From contig NZ_VANS01000002.1 in NCBI RefSeq assembly GCF_005887615.1, positions 310,001 through 374,000 on the forward strand: a DNA stretch of 64,000 nt. The letters run 5' to 3'. The notes under the pieces were generated by a model that saw only the letters and a list, made by a program, of their open reading frames with translations, had not been told where the DNA came from and did not search any database. Made by a program: the position numbers and the translations under genes. Below are positions 44,967 to 55,856 of this stretch, piece by piece; within the stretch, counting starts at the first letter, position 1; the number at the start of each line of letters is the position of its first letter. The stretch comes from Sulfitobacter sabulilitoris. GTDB lineage: Bacteria; Pseudomonadota; Alphaproteobacteria; Rhodobacterales; Rhodobacteraceae.

Positions 44967-45530
44967 ATGGCAGAGCCGAAGAACGACGATTTTCTGGACG
45001 ACATCGAGGCCGCAACTGCGGAGGAGTTCGCCGAGAATGATGCGGAAATAGACGAAGAGGCGCTGGAGGTGGAAACCCTGCGCGCGGAGCGGGACGAACT
45101 GCGGGATCGGTTCATGCGCGCGCTGGCGGATGCCGAGAACGCACGCAAGCGGTCCGAGAAGGACAGGCGCGAAGCCGAGAATTACGGCGGGTCCAAGCTG
45201 TCGCGCGATATGTTGCCGGTGTACGACAACCTGAAGCGGGCGCTCGAAGCGGCGACGGACGACCAGAAAGAAGTGTCTGGTGCGCTGATCGAAGGTATCG
45301 AATTGACCATGCGAGAGTTGCTCAGCGTATTCAAGAAGCACGGAATCGAGATGATTGCACCTGAGGTCGGGGACCGGTTCGATCCCAAGCTCCATCAGGC
45401 GATGTTCGAAGCTCCGGTGCCCGATACCAAGGCGGGCGACATCATTCAGGTCGCCGCCGAAGGTTTCATGCTGCATGACCGTTTGTTGCGCCCCGCCCAG
45501 GTGGGCGTATCGTCGACGCCCGGCAAGTGA
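44967..45530 (+). CDS. grpE: Nucleotide exchange factor GrpE
   Basis: 187 residues. A Glu/Asp-rich N-terminus and long coiled coil (EVETLRAERDELRDRFMRAL, then ADAENARKRSEKDRREAENY) precede the beta domain with FDPKLHQAMFEAPVPDTKAGDI. It releases ADP from DnaK. It follows hrcA by nine bases as an operon. dnaK and dnaJ are not adjacent. It ends at a hairpin that lies inside the 3' end of mutS. Confidence 0.96.
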   Translation: MAEPKNDDFLDDIEAATAEEFAENDAEIDEEALEVETLRAERDELRDRFMRALADAENARKRSEKDRREAENYGGSKLSRDMLPVYDNLKRALEAATDDQKEVSGALIEGIELTMRELLSVFKKHGIEMIAPEVGDRFDPKLHQAMFEAPVPDTKAGDIIQVAAEGFMLHDRLLRPAQVGVSSTPGK

Positions 45531-45580
45531 GGAAAATCCTGCCTTTGGCGGAGGTCTTCCACGTTGCGTGAACACCAGGA

Positions 45581-45606
45581 GGCGGTCAGGATCTGGCCGC
45601 CTCTTT
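45581..45606 (+). terminator. Rho-independent terminator of grpE, overlapping mutS end
   Basis: GGCGGTCAG-GAT-CTGGCCGCC (one G-U) followed by TCTTT. The hairpin covers the mutS stop codon on the other strand. Confidence 0.65.
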
Positions 45607-48222
45607 CAATTTGTAGAGCAGGTCGAGCGCGTCACGGGGCGACAGTTCATCCGGCTGGATCTGGGCAAGCGCATCTTCGAGTGCCGATGATTTTGCCGGC
45701 CTCGCGGCAGGGCTGGGTGACACGGCAAACAGAGGAAGATCATCGATCAGGGTTTTCTGTGTCGCACCGCCCTCGCGCTCTCCCTTTTCCAGCGCCTCGA
45801 GGACGACGCGCGCGCGGGCGATCACGCTGTCCGGCAGGCCCGCCAATTGCGCCACCTGAACACCGTAGGACCGGTCGGCGGCGCCTTTGCGGACCTCGTG
45901 GAGAAAGATGACCTCGCCGTTCCATTCCTTTACCGTGACGGTTGCGTTGTCGACGCCGGGCAGCTTGCCGGCAAGAGCCGTCATTTCGTGGTAGTGGGTC
46001 GCGAACAGCGCACGGGCCCGGTTGACATCGTGCAGATGCTCCAGCGTGGCCCAGGCGATGGACAGGCCATCGTATGTCGCGGTTCCGCGTCCGATCTCGT
46101 CCAGGATAACCAATGCCCTGTCATCGGCCTGGTTGAGGATTGCCGCGGTTTCGACCATCTCGACCATAAAGGTCGATCTGCCGCGCGCCAGATCGTCAGA
46201 AGCGCCGACACGGCTGAACAATTGGCTGATCAGTCCGATATGTGCCGACGTTGCAGGCACGAAACACCCCGTCTGGGCCACCAGCGCTATGATCGCGTTC
46301 TGCCGCAGAAAGGTGGATTTGCCCGCCATGTTGGGACCGGTCAGAAGCCACACTTTGGCGGCATCCGCATTTGCGGACAGATCGCAATCATTGGCGATGA
46401 AGGCCGCGCCGGACTGCGCCTTCAATGCGCGTTCGACAACGGGATGCCGGCCGCCGATGATGTCGAACGCGCGGCTGTTGTCCACCTTCGGTCTGACCCA
46501 GTTTTCCGTCACTGACAGTTCGGCCAGTGCGGTGGCAAGATCAAGCTCGGCCAACGCGGCCGCGGCGGTGCCGATCCCCGCAGCATGGGACAGAACAGAG
46601 GATTTCAGTTCCTCGTAGAGCCGCTTTTCGATGTCGATGGCACGTGCGCCCGCGTTCAGGATCTTGGTTTCAAGCTCGGACAGTTCGACAGTCGTGAAAC
46701 GCACCTGGTTTGCCGTTGTCTGCCGGTGGATGAACATATCGGAATACGGTGCCGACAACATTTTCTGCGCATGGGTCGCGGTGGTTTCGATGAAATAGCC
46801 CAGAACGTTGTTATGCTTGATCTTGAGGGACGAAATACCCGTATCAGTGACGAACTGTGCCTGCATCCGTGCGATGACCGATCGGCCCTCGTCGCGCAGT
46901 TGACGGGCCTCGTCGAGGTCGGCATCGAGGCCGGGTGCCACGAACCCGCCGTCACGGATCAGCAGCGGAGGGTCGGCCACGAGGGCGGCGTCGAGCCGGT
47001 CGATCAGATCATCATGGCCTGAGAGCTGATGCGCTGCGTCACGCAAAAGGTCGGGCAGCGCAGCCGGATCGAGCCTGGCGTGCAACAGCGATGCTTGCGT
47101 CAGACCGTTTCGGATCGCGGCAAGGTCACGGGGCCCGCCACGATCAAGCGAAAGACGGGACAGGGCGCGGTCAAGATCGGGGACTTTGCGCAGGTCGTCG
47201 CGAATTGTCGAGGTCAGCGCGGCCTCGTGGACGCAGTACTCGACGGCATCAAGGCGCCGTTGAACCGTGTCTAGCACCCGCGAGGGGCTGGACAGTCGCC
47301 GTTCCAGCAATCGGCCGCCGCCGGCTGTCACGGTCTTGTCCATCACCGACAGTAGCGATCCCGATCGCCCCCCGCCCAGCGATTGGGTCAGTTCCAGATT
47401 TCTGCGCGTGGCCGCGTCGATTTGCACCGTGCGCTGTTCCGCTTCTTTCTGAGGCGGGCGCAGCAGGGGCAAATTGCCTTTCTGGGTGATCTCCAGGTAT
47501 TCGACGATCGCACCCATCGCCGAAACCTCGGCGCGGTCGAAGGTGCCGTAGGCGTCCAATGCTCCGACGTTGAAGACGTCACAAAGACGCTTTTCCGCGC
47601 TGCCGCTGTCGAATGCCGACCGCGCGAGACCAGTCAGCGCCACGCCGAAATCAGAGACTGTTTCATAAAGTTCAGTCTCTTTCGCTTCGGATACGATCAG
47701 TTCGGACGGGGCGAGCCGCGCGAGTTCCGGACCAAGGCGAACCGGCGTCAGTGGCATGACGTGAAACGCGCCAGTCGAGATATCGACCCACGCCAAAGCG
47801 GCCGCATCGCGAACCTCGGCAAAGGCGGCAAGATAATTGTGCCGCCGCGCGTCAAGCAGCGATTCCTCTGTCAGGGTGCCGGGCGTGACAAGCCGGACGA
47901 CATCACGGTGCACGACCGATTTGGACCCGCGTTTTTTGGCCTCTGCCGGGCTTTCCATCTGTTCGCAGACCGCAACGCGGAAGCCCTTTCTGATCAGTGT
48001 CAGCAGGTAACCTTCGGCGGAGTGGACCGGCACGCCGCACATCGGAATGTCTTTGCCGTCATGTTTGCCGCGCTTGGTCAGTGCGATGTCCAGCGCTTCG
48101 GCGGCGGCGACCGCATCGTCAAAGAACATCTCGTAGAAGTCGCCCATGCGGTAGAACAGCAACGCACCTGAATGCGCGGCCTTGATATCGAGATATTGAG
48201 CCATCATCGGCGTTACGGTCAT
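45586..48222 (-). CDS. mutS: DNA mismatch repair protein MutS
   Basis: 878 residues. The mismatch-reading Phe and Glu are in MGDFYEMF. The connector and lever regions follow, with RFTTVELSELETKILNAGARA in pieces. The ATPase has Walker A LTGPNMAGKSTFLRQNA, VGASDDLARGRSTFMVEM, Walker B LVILDEIGRGTATYDGLS and the HYHEM switch. MutL is elsewhere. It is divergent from maeB across about 140 bases. Confidence 0.98.
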   Translation of the reverse strand: MTVTPMMAQYLDIKAAHSGALLFYRMGDFYEMFFDDAVAAAEALDIALTKRGKHDGKDIPMCGVPVHSAEGYLLTLIRKGFRVAVCEQMESPAEAKKRGSKSVVHRDVVRLVTPGTLTEESLLDARRHNYLAAFAEVRDAAALAWVDISTGAFHVMPLTPVRLGPELARLAPSELIVSEAKETELYETVSDFGVALTGLARSAFDSGSAEKRLCDVFNVGALDAYGTFDRAEVSAMGAIVEYLEITQKGNLPLLRPPQKEAEQRTVQIDAATRRNLELTQSLGGGRSGSLLSVMDKTVTAGGGRLLERRLSSPSRVLDTVQRRLDAVEYCVHEAALTSTIRDDLRKVPDLDRALSRLSLDRGGPRDLAAIRNGLTQASLLHARLDPAALPDLLRDAAHQLSGHDDLIDRLDAALVADPPLLIRDGGFVAPGLDADLDEARQLRDEGRSVIARMQAQFVTDTGISSLKIKHNNVLGYFIETTATHAQKMLSAPYSDMFIHRQTTANQVRFTTVELSELETKILNAGARAIDIEKRLYEELKSSVLSHAAGIGTAAAALAELDLATALAELSVTENWVRPKVDNSRAFDIIGGRHPVVERALKAQSGAAFIANDCDLSANADAAKVWLLTGPNMAGKSTFLRQNAIIALVAQTGCFVPATSAHIGLISQLFSRVGASDDLARGRSTFMVEMVETAAILNQADDRALVILDEIGRGTATYDGLSIAWATLEHLHDVNRARALFATHYHEMTALAGKLPGVDNATVTVKEWNGEVIFLHEVRKGAADRSYGVQVAQLAGLPDSVIARARVVLEALEKGEREGGATQKTLIDDLPLFAVSPSPAARPAKSSALEDALAQIQPDELSPRDALDLLYKLKEAARS

Positions 48223-48361
48223 GGTCGGGCCCCCGGGCAGATCAGGGCGGACCTTACAAACCGTGGCCGACAGGTAAAAGCCATGAATTCGCTAAAGCAT
48301 TGAGGCATCGCACGCAGTGGGCTAGAACGCGCAAGCCCCTATTCCAAGAAAGGCCTGCCCC

Positions 48362-50617
48362 ATGTCGAAGATCCGCGTGACCGCCGAAGAGGCGCTTGCC
48401 TTTCACCTTGAACCCAGCCCCGGCAAATTCGAAATCACCGCAACCGTGCCGATGACGACACAGCGCGATCTGAGCCTTGCGTATTCGCCCGGTGTCGCCG
48501 TTCCCTGCGAGGCGATCGCGGCCAATCCGCAGACGGCCTATGACTATACCAACAAGGGCAACCTGGTCGCAGTGATATCGAACGGGACGGCGGTTCTGGG
48601 TCTGGGCAACCTTGGTGCGCTGGCCTCCAAGCCGGTGATGGAAGGCAAGGCGGTTCTGTTCAAGCGGTTTGCCGACGTCAATTCAATCGATATCGAACTG
48701 GACACGGAGGATACGGATGCCTTTGTGAACGCGGTCAAGCTGATGGGGCCGACGTTCGGCGGGATCAACCTCGAGGATATCAAGGCGCCGGAATGTTTCA
48801 TCATCGAGCAGCGCCTGAAGGAAGAGATGGACATTCCGGTCTTTCATGACGACCAGCATGGCACCGCCGTGATCTGTGCGGCGGGGTTGCTGAATGCCTT
48901 GCACATCTCGGGCAAGAAGATCGAAGACGTGAGGATCGTTCTGAACGGGGCAGGGGCCGCGGGCATTGCATGTCTTGAACTGCTGAAAGCGATGGGCGCG
49001 CGGCACCAGAACTGCATCATGTGCGACACCAAGGGCGTGATCTATCAGGGGCGTACCGAGGGCATGAACCAGTGGAAGTCGGCACATGCGGTCGCCACGG
49101 ACATGCGGACGCTGACCGAAGCGATGAAGGACGCGGACGTATTCCTGGGGGTCAGCGTCAAGGGGGCGGTGACGCAGGACATGGTTGCCAGCATGGCCGA
49201 CAACCCGGTCATTTTCGCAATGGCCAATCCTGATCCGGAAATCACGCCGGAAGACGCCCACGCGGTGCGCATGGACGCCATCGTCGCAACAGGGCGCAGC
49301 GATTACCCCAACCAGGTCAACAACGTGCTCGGGTTCCCTTACCTGTTTCGCGGGGCGCTCGATATCAACGCGCGGGCGATCAACGACGAGATGAAGATCG
49401 CCTGCGCCCATGCGCTGGCCAATCTTGCGCGCGAAGATGTGCCGGACGAAGTTGCGCTCGCCTATGGCAAGAACCTGACCTTTGGGCGCGACTACATCAT
49501 TCCGACGCCGTTCGATCCGCGGCTTATTCACCGCATTCCGCCCGCCGTCGCCAAGGCCGGGATGGATACGGGCGCCGCCCGTCGTCCGATCATCGACATG
49601 GATGCCTACGAGCTGTCCTTGAAGTCGCGGATGGACCCGACGGCCAACATATTGCGCGGTATCAATGCGCGGGCGCGGGCCAATCAGGCGCGAATGATTT
49701 TTGCCGAAGGCGACGATCCGCGCGTGCTGCGCGCGGCGGTCAATTACCAACGGTCCGGGCTGGGCAAGGCGCTGGTGGTCGGCCGGGCCGATGATGTGAA
49801 GGCCAAGCTTGAGCTGGCCGGCATGGGTGACGCGGTGCGCGAGCTTGAGGTAGTGAATGCCGCGAATACCATGCATCTGGATGCCTACAAAAGCTTCTTG
49901 TACGAGCGACTACAACGCAAAGGGTACGATGCGTCCGATATTCACCGGTTGGCCGCGCGGGACAGGCACGTCTTTTCCGCGTTGATGCTGGCGCACGGGC
50001 ATGGCGATGGATTGGTGACAGGGGCCACCCGGAAATCCGCGCATGTCCTTGAACGTATCAACCACGTGTTCGATGCGGATGCCGCGCATGGTGCGGCGGG
50101 CATCACCGCGTTGCTGCACAGGGGGCGCATCGTTCTGATCGCCGATACGCTGGTGCATGAATGGCCGAACGAGGAAGATCTCGCGACGATCGCAGAACGC
50201 GCCGCGACCGTTGCGCGGAACTTGGGGCTTGAACCGAGGGTGGCCTTTGTCAGCTTTTCGACCTTTGGTTATCCGGTGTCGGAGCGGGCGGAAAAGATGC
50301 ATCTGGCACCCGAAGTGCTGGACCGGCGCGGCGTCGGTTTCGAATATGAAGGCGAGATGACTGTCGATGTGGCGTTGAACGCGCGATCGCAAACAGCCTA
50401 TCCGTTCTCGCGGTTGACGGGGCCGGCGAATATTCTGGTTGTTCCTGCCCGCCACTCGGCCAGTATTTCTGTCAAGCTGATGCAGGAAATGGCGGGGGCC
50501 ACCGTAATTGGCCCGATCCTGGCCGGCGTGGATCGGTCGATTCAGATCTGTTCGACCGTATCGACGGCGAACGATGTTCTGAACATGGCGGTTCTGGCTG
50601 CCTGCAAGGTGGGGTGA
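48362..50617 (+). CDS. maeB: NADP-dependent malic enzyme with phosphotransacetylase-like domain
   Basis: 751 residues. The malic-enzyme half (about 1-425) has LAYSPGVAVPCEAI, IELDTEDTDAFV, VFHDDQHGTAVI and VLNGAGAAGIACLELL. The C-terminal half (about 430-751) is a PTA/PTB-type domain, a regulatory acetyl-CoA-binding module that is not usually an active transacetylase. It converts malate to pyruvate with NADPH. Start ATG follows AAGAAAGG. The stop overlaps the next start (TGATG). Confidence 0.97.
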   Translation: MSKIRVTAEEALAFHLEPSPGKFEITATVPMTTQRDLSLAYSPGVAVPCEAIAANPQTAYDYTNKGNLVAVISNGTAVLGLGNLGALASKPVMEGKAVLFKRFADVNSIDIELDTEDTDAFVNAVKLMGPTFGGINLEDIKAPECFIIEQRLKEEMDIPVFHDDQHGTAVICAAGLLNALHISGKKIEDVRIVLNGAGAAGIACLELLKAMGARHQNCIMCDTKGVIYQGRTEGMNQWKSAHAVATDMRTLTEAMKDADVFLGVSVKGAVTQDMVASMADNPVIFAMANPDPEITPEDAHAVRMDAIVATGRSDYPNQVNNVLGFPYLFRGALDINARAINDEMKIACAHALANLAREDVPDEVALAYGKNLTFGRDYIIPTPFDPRLIHRIPPAVAKAGMDTGAARRPIIDMDAYELSLKSRMDPTANILRGINARARANQARMIFAEGDDPRVLRAAVNYQRSGLGKALVVGRADDVKAKLELAGMGDAVRELEVVNAANTMHLDAYKSFLYERLQRKGYDASDIHRLAARDRHVFSALMLAHGHGDGLVTGATRKSAHVLERINHVFDADAAHGAAGITALLHRGRIVLIADTLVHEWPNEEDLATIAERAATVARNLGLEPRVAFVSFSTFGYPVSERAEKMHLAPEVLDRRGVGFEYEGEMTVDVALNARSQTAYPFSRLTGPANILVVPARHSASISVKLMQEMAGATVIGPILAGVDRSIQICSTVSTANDVLNMAVLAACKVG

Positions 50618-51486
50618 TGACGCTTTTCAACCTTGGATCGATCAATGTGGACAAGGTGTACCGCGTTTCACATCTGCCGGGTCCGGGGGAAACATTGGCC
50701 GCGACCGGGTTTCAGCAGGGGCTTGGCGGCAAAGGCGCCAATATGTCGGTGGCCGCTGCCCGCGCGGCGGCGCGGATCACGCATATAGGCGCGGTCGGCG
50801 CCGATGGGCGCTGGGCGGTCGAGCGGATGATGGAATACGGTGTCGATACGCGCCATATCGCGGTGACGGAGACAGCGACGGGGCATGCCATCATCTGTGT
50901 CGACGATGCGGGTGAAAATTCGATCGTTCTGTTTCCCGGCGCTAACCGCATCATTTCCGATGCAATGATCGGTCAGGCGCTGTCGCAAGCCTCGCCCGGG
51001 GATACGCTTATCATGCAAAACGAAACCAATGGCCAGGTTACGGCGGCCCGAATGGCGCGCGATCTCGGTCTGCGCGTGGCCTATGCCGCTGCCCCGTTCG
51101 AGGCATCGGCGGTTCAGGAGGTTCTGGGGTTGATCGACCTGCTGGTCCTGAACGAGGTGGAAGCCACGCAATTAGAGACCGAAACAGGCTCTAACCTGAA
51201 AGATTTGGGCGTATCCGACATTATCGTGACGCTGGGGTCCAAGGGGTGCCGCTGGTTGTCGGATGAAGGCGTTATGCACTTTGACGCCATTCCGGTCACG
51301 CCGGTCGATACAACCGGCGCCGGTGACACCTTTACCGGATACCTGGTGGCCGGGCTGGACCGGAAGATGCCCATGGCGCAGGCGATCGGGCTTGCCACGC
51401 GGGCCGCGGCCTTGATGGTGACGCGGCACGGAACCGCGGATGTGATTCCCGACCTGAAGGAAATTCAGGATCAGACGTTCGGTTAG
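50617..51486 (+). CDS. PfkB-family sugar kinase (ribokinase-like)
   Basis: 289 residues. N-terminal signature [23 protein letters not shown] and [15 protein letters not shown]-terminal catalytic [16 protein letters not shown] with its base Asp. The pattern fits ribokinase, phosphorylating ribose at O5, but adenosine or other sugar kinases have similar features. It is coupled to maeB by a one-base overlap (ATG at 50617; a GTG at 50614 is also in frame). The stop overlaps the msrA stop in TTAG. Confidence 0.88.
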   Translation: MTLFNLGSINVDKVYRVSHLPGPGETLAATGFQQGLGGKGANMSVAAARAAARITHIGAVGADGRWAVERMMEYGVDTRHIAVTETATGHAIICVDDAGENSIVLFPGANRIISDAMIGQALSQASPGDTLIMQNETNGQVTAARMARDLGLRVAYAAAPFEASAVQEVLGLIDLLVLNEVEATQLETETGSNLKDLGVSDIIVTLGSKGCRWLSDEGVMHFDAIPVTPVDTTGAGDTFTGYLVAGLDRKMPMAQAIGLATRAAALMVTRHGTADVIPDLKEIQDQTFG

Positions 51487-52151
51487 CTTCCGGCGAAGGG
51501 CGCCGCGTCGCCCCAAAGCTCCTTGACGCGCGCGTCGCGCTTGCAGCCCTCGCGATACCGTTTGTAGGCGACCGATTTCTTGACGCCGATGCCGACGCTG
51601 GTGAACGCCAGACGGTCGTCGCTTTTGTAGTAGTCCTGGTGATAGTCGTCGGCCGGGTAGAACGGCGCGGGTCCCAGAACGGGGGTGACGACCGGCATGC
51701 CAAGGTCTGCCGCCGCCTTGGCCTTGGCCGCTTTGGCGGCGGCGGCCTGTGCGGTGTCTGCGGCGAAGATCGCGGTCCGGTAGCTTTCGCCCCTGTCGCA
51801 GAATTGCCCGCCGGCGTCTGTCGGGTCGATCGAGCGGAAAAACAGGTGCAGCAGCGTGTCGTCGCTGACCACGGCCGGGTCATAGGTGATCTGAACCGCC
51901 TCGTAGTGCCCGGTGCCGCCCGCGACGACCTGTTTGTAGGTCGGGTTGGGAACGCTGCCGCCGGCAAAGCCTGAAACGGCTTCGGTCACGCCTTTCACCT
52001 TTTCGAAATCGGCCTCCACGCACCAGAAACACCCGCCGGCGACGGTCAGTGTTTCCAGTTCGGCGGCTTGAGTGGTCTTGGACTGCGCGAAAAGACCGAC
52101 AGCGATCATTCCGATCAAGGCGACGGTCTTGAGGGTGGTTATTCGCATCAT
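51483..52151 (-). CDS. msrA: Exported peptide-methionine (S)-S-oxide reductase MsrA
   Basis: 222 residues. The catalytic Cys lies in [18 protein letters not shown], followed by [24 protein letters not shown] and AEFHQDYY-like [12 protein letters not shown]. The first ~29 residues ([21 protein letters not shown] and a polar cut region ending QAA) form a signal peptide, so the enzyme acts in the periplasm. No MsrB domain is fused. An AGGAGG ribosome site precedes the start and is buried in a hairpin. Confidence 0.93.
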   Translation of the reverse strand: MMRITTLKTVALIGMIAVGLFAQSKTTQAAELETLTVAGGCFWCVEADFEKVKGVTEAVSGFAGGSVPNPTYKQVVAGGTGHYEAVQITYDPAVVSDDTLLHLFFRSIDPTDAGGQFCDRGESYRTAIFAADTAQAAAAKAAKAKAAADLGMPVVTPVLGPAPFYPADDYHQDYYKSDDRLAFTSVGIGVKKSVAYKRYREGCKRDARVKELWGDAAPFAGS

Positions 52152-52179
52152 GCTATCCTCCTGTCCGGTCAGGAGTAGC
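52152..52179 (-). promoter_or_regulatory. Hairpin sequestering the msrA Shine-Dalgarno
   Basis: On the minus-strand RNA, GCTA and CTCCTG pair with CAGGAG and TAGC, leaving a two-base bulge and a six-base loop: a 10-bp stem. The AGGAGG used for msrA lies within it, immediately before the start codon. This is the geometry of a translation-controlling leader. Confidence 0.6.
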
Positions 52180-52299
52180 TTGGGATCGCATGGTCTGACA
52201 ATTCACGCTCCTGCGATGTCACACAGCGGTGATCGCATTTTACCGCTTGGCATCCGGAGCGCCGGTTTCTAGCGTTCGGTGAAACGGAAAGGGCGCGCA

Positions 52300-53208
52300 A
52301 TGCAGGACCATGTTACAACCCACCAAGCCGAAGAGGACGCCCGCAACGAGGCGATCAAGATCTATCTGAACGGGCGGATCGTGCCAAAGGCAGAGGCGGT
52401 TGTCAGCGTTTATGACAGCGGTTTCATGCTGGGTGACGGCGTGTGGGAGGGTCTGCGGCTGTATGATGGGACATGGGCGTTCATGGATGAGCACCTGGAC
52501 CGGCTGTTCGAGGCCGCCAAGGCGATAGATCTGGATATCGGACTGGACCGCGCGGCCGTGCGGCAGGCAATCGTGGACACGCAGGCCGCGAACGACATGA
52601 CGACGGATGCGCATGCGCGGCTGATGGTGACGCGCGGGGTCAAGACGCGGCCGTTTCAGCACCCCTCGCTGTCGCGGTCTGGGCCCACGGTCACGATCAT
52701 CATGGAACATTCGCGCCCAAGCATTCCGCGGCCCATCCGGCTGGCCACGGTGCCGCATTTGCGGGGCCTGCCGATGACGCAGGACCCAAAACTGAACAGT
52801 CATTCCAAGCTGAACTGCATCCTTGCCTGCATCGCCGCCGAAAAGGCGGGGGCGGACGAGGCGCTGATGCTGGATCTGCATGGGTTCGTGAACACCACCA
52901 ATGCCTGCAACTTTTTCATCGTCCGCAAAGGCGCGGTTTGGACAAGTACGGGCGATTATTGCATGAACGGCATCACCCGCCAAAAGGTGATCGATCTGTG
53001 CCGCGCCAGCGACATCCCGGTGTTCGAGAGGAATTATTCACTGGTCGATACCTACGGCGCCGACGAGGCGTTTCTGACCGGGACCTTTGGTGCACAGACG
53101 CCGGTGGCAAGTATCGACGGGCGACAGATCGGGACAGGGGAGATGGGCGAGGTGACCAAGCGCATTCGGACGCTTTACAAGGATCTGATCGCGCGGGAGT
53201 GTGCATGA
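52300..53208 (+). CDS. Class IV aminotransferase (BCAT/D-amino-acid type)
   Basis: 302 residues, PLP fold type IV. Visible are YLNGRIVPKAEAVVSVYDSGFMLGDGVWEGL in pieces (VSVYDSGFMLGDGVWEG), RLMVTRGV, the presumed PLP-lysine region NSHSKLNCILACIAAEKAGADEA and the VNTTNACNFFIV signature. Substrate is not deducible: branched-chain, D-amino-acid and aminodeoxychorismate enzymes share this fold. It is translationally coupled to the sulfotransferase-like gene. Start ATG 52300 is preferred over the GTG at 52279. Confidence 0.86.
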   Translation: MQDHVTTHQAEEDARNEAIKIYLNGRIVPKAEAVVSVYDSGFMLGDGVWEGLRLYDGTWAFMDEHLDRLFEAAKAIDLDIGLDRAAVRQAIVDTQAANDMTTDAHARLMVTRGVKTRPFQHPSLSRSGPTVTIIMEHSRPSIPRPIRLATVPHLRGLPMTQDPKLNSHSKLNCILACIAAEKAGADEALMLDLHGFVNTTNACNFFIVRKGAVWTSTGDYCMNGITRQKVIDLCRASDIPVFERNYSLVDTYGADEAFLTGTFGAQTPVASIDGRQIGTGEMGEVTKRIRTLYKDLIARECA

Positions 53209-53909
53209 TGCGTATTGCGATGTGGTCCGGGCCGCGCAACCTGTCGACGGCGATGATGTACAGCTTTGGCGCGCGCCGCGACATGACGGTGATGGACGAA
53301 CCTTTTTACGCGCCTTACCTCGCCGCGTCCGGCGTCGATCACCCCATGCGGGACGATATCCTGCGTGCTCATGAAACCGACCCTGTCGCAGTTGCCGCGA
53401 TTTGTGCGTCCGAGCCGCGCACGACGCCGCATCGGTACATGAAGCACATGCCGCATCACATGTTGCCTGGATTCCCGATGGGGTGGGCGCGGGACTGCGT
53501 GAACATTCATCTGATCCGGCACCCCGCGCGGGTGATCGCAAGCTATGCCGCCAAGCGCGAGGCCCCGACGCTAGACGACATCGGCTTTGTGCAGCAGGCG
53601 CGGCTGTTCGATGCGCTGGGCGGGCTGGTGGTCGACAGCACAGACATCCGCGCCGACCCAGAGGCCATGCTGCGCCGGGTGTGCGACCGGATCGGGCTGC
53701 CGTTCGACCCTGCGATGCTGCGCTGGGCGGCGGGCGCGCGCACGGAAGACGGTATCTGGGCCAGTCATTGGTATGGCGCGGTGCATGCCAGCACCGGGTT
53801 TGCCGGGGCCGAGGGGGATCTGCCCGAGCTGAGCGGTGATGACGCCGATCTGGCGGCGCAGGCGATGCCGTTCTACGAAAGGCTTTGGCAGCAGCGGCTG
53901 ACCGTCTGA
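53205..53909 (+). CDS. Sulfotransferase-like P-loop protein
   Basis: 234 residues. The N-terminal MWSGPRNLSTAMMYSF resembles the 5'-phosphosulfate loop of PAPS sulfotransferases, with a Ser/Thr instead of Lys at parts of the loop. A later IHLIRHPARVIASYAAK matches the 3'-phosphate-binding RxxxxxxxS motif. No catalytic His is obvious by eye. It shares four bases (ATGA) with the upstream aminotransferase, and the pair recurs in Roseobacter genomes as far as I recall. Function unknown. Confidence 0.82.
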   Translation: MMRIAMWSGPRNLSTAMMYSFGARRDMTVMDEPFYAPYLAASGVDHPMRDDILRAHETDPVAVAAICASEPRTTPHRYMKHMPHHMLPGFPMGWARDCVNIHLIRHPARVIASYAAKREAPTLDDIGFVQQARLFDALGGLVVDSTDIRADPEAMLRRVCDRIGLPFDPAMLRWAAGARTEDGIWASHWYGAVHASTGFAGAEGDLPELSGDDADLAAQAMPFYERLWQQRLTV

Positions 53910-54001
53910 CGCGACCGGACATTATTTTTTTCGCATCGTGAAACTCTGCCGCGCGGCGTTGCGTGACTTCCCCAGTAACAACAAAAACTGGGAGACTACG
54001 A

Positions 54002-54418
54002 ATGAAGTATGTTTTGAATTCTGCGATCGCGCTTGCATTGTCCACGGGCGTGGCCTTTGCCGCTGCACATGCGATGGCCCCGTCGGTCGAAGCCGCCGAT
54101 CAGGATGTGTCCAACGGTGTCGTCAGCGCCGACAAGATCGTCGCCGGCGCGAACGGCTGGATGGTTGTGCACCGCACCGAGGACGGCATGAAGCCGGGTC
54201 CGGTCGTCGGCTACGCCCCCCTGCGCAAAGGTGAAAACGTCGATGTGGCCGCGATCCTGCAGGAAGACGTGAAATCCGGCGACATGCTGATGCTGATGGT
54301 CCACGCCGAAGATGGCGGCATGCAGATGGGTGGTTTCGAATACACCCTCGGTGCCAAGGAAGACGGCCCAATCAAGGTGGACGACAAGCTGGTCATGGCC
54401 GTCGTCACCGCCAAGTAA
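54002..54418 (+). CDS. Exported DUF7282-like protein
   Basis: 138 residues. A clear signal peptide (MKYVLNSAIALALSTGVAFA) is followed by a beta-rich domain with GANGWMVVHRTEDGMKPGPVVGY and GGFEYTLGAKEDGPIKVDDK, pattern-like DUF7282 repeats. Four or more Met residues cluster in DMLMLMVHAEDGGMQMGG. No cysteine is present. It stands alone between the sulfotransferase-like gene and a strong terminator. The biological role is unknown. Confidence 0.8.
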   Translation: MKYVLNSAIALALSTGVAFAAAHAMAPSVEAADQDVSNGVVSADKIVAGANGWMVVHRTEDGMKPGPVVGYAPLRKGENVDVAAILQEDVKSGDMLMLMVHAEDGGMQMGGFEYTLGAKEDGPIKVDDKLVMAVVTAK

Positions 54419-54462
54419 GACCTTGATCGCGCCGAAATCCCCACGGCGCGCACAAGACGAGA

Positions 54463-54501
54463 GACCCGGATCGCTCCCTCGTGATCCGGGTCTTTTCGTT
54501 C

Positions 54502-54504
<3 letters not shown>
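54463..54504 (+). terminator. Rho-independent terminator after the DUF7282-like gene
   Basis: GACCCGGATC/GATCCGGGTC perfect 10-bp stem with a 10-base loop, then TTTTCGTTCTT. It abuts the argG stop, so it may help end argG transcripts as well. Confidence 0.85.
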
Positions 54505-55725
<1,221 letters not shown>

Positions 55726-55856
55726 GCAGTTTTCCTTTGTCGGGTTCGCCGTGGGCGATACCGGGTTTTGCGCCTCTGGGCAAGGTGATGCGGCGGCGTT
55801 GACCGGCCGGGGCGTTGCGCCTAGTGAATAAGGCCTGCCCGGGACCGGAGAGAGCC

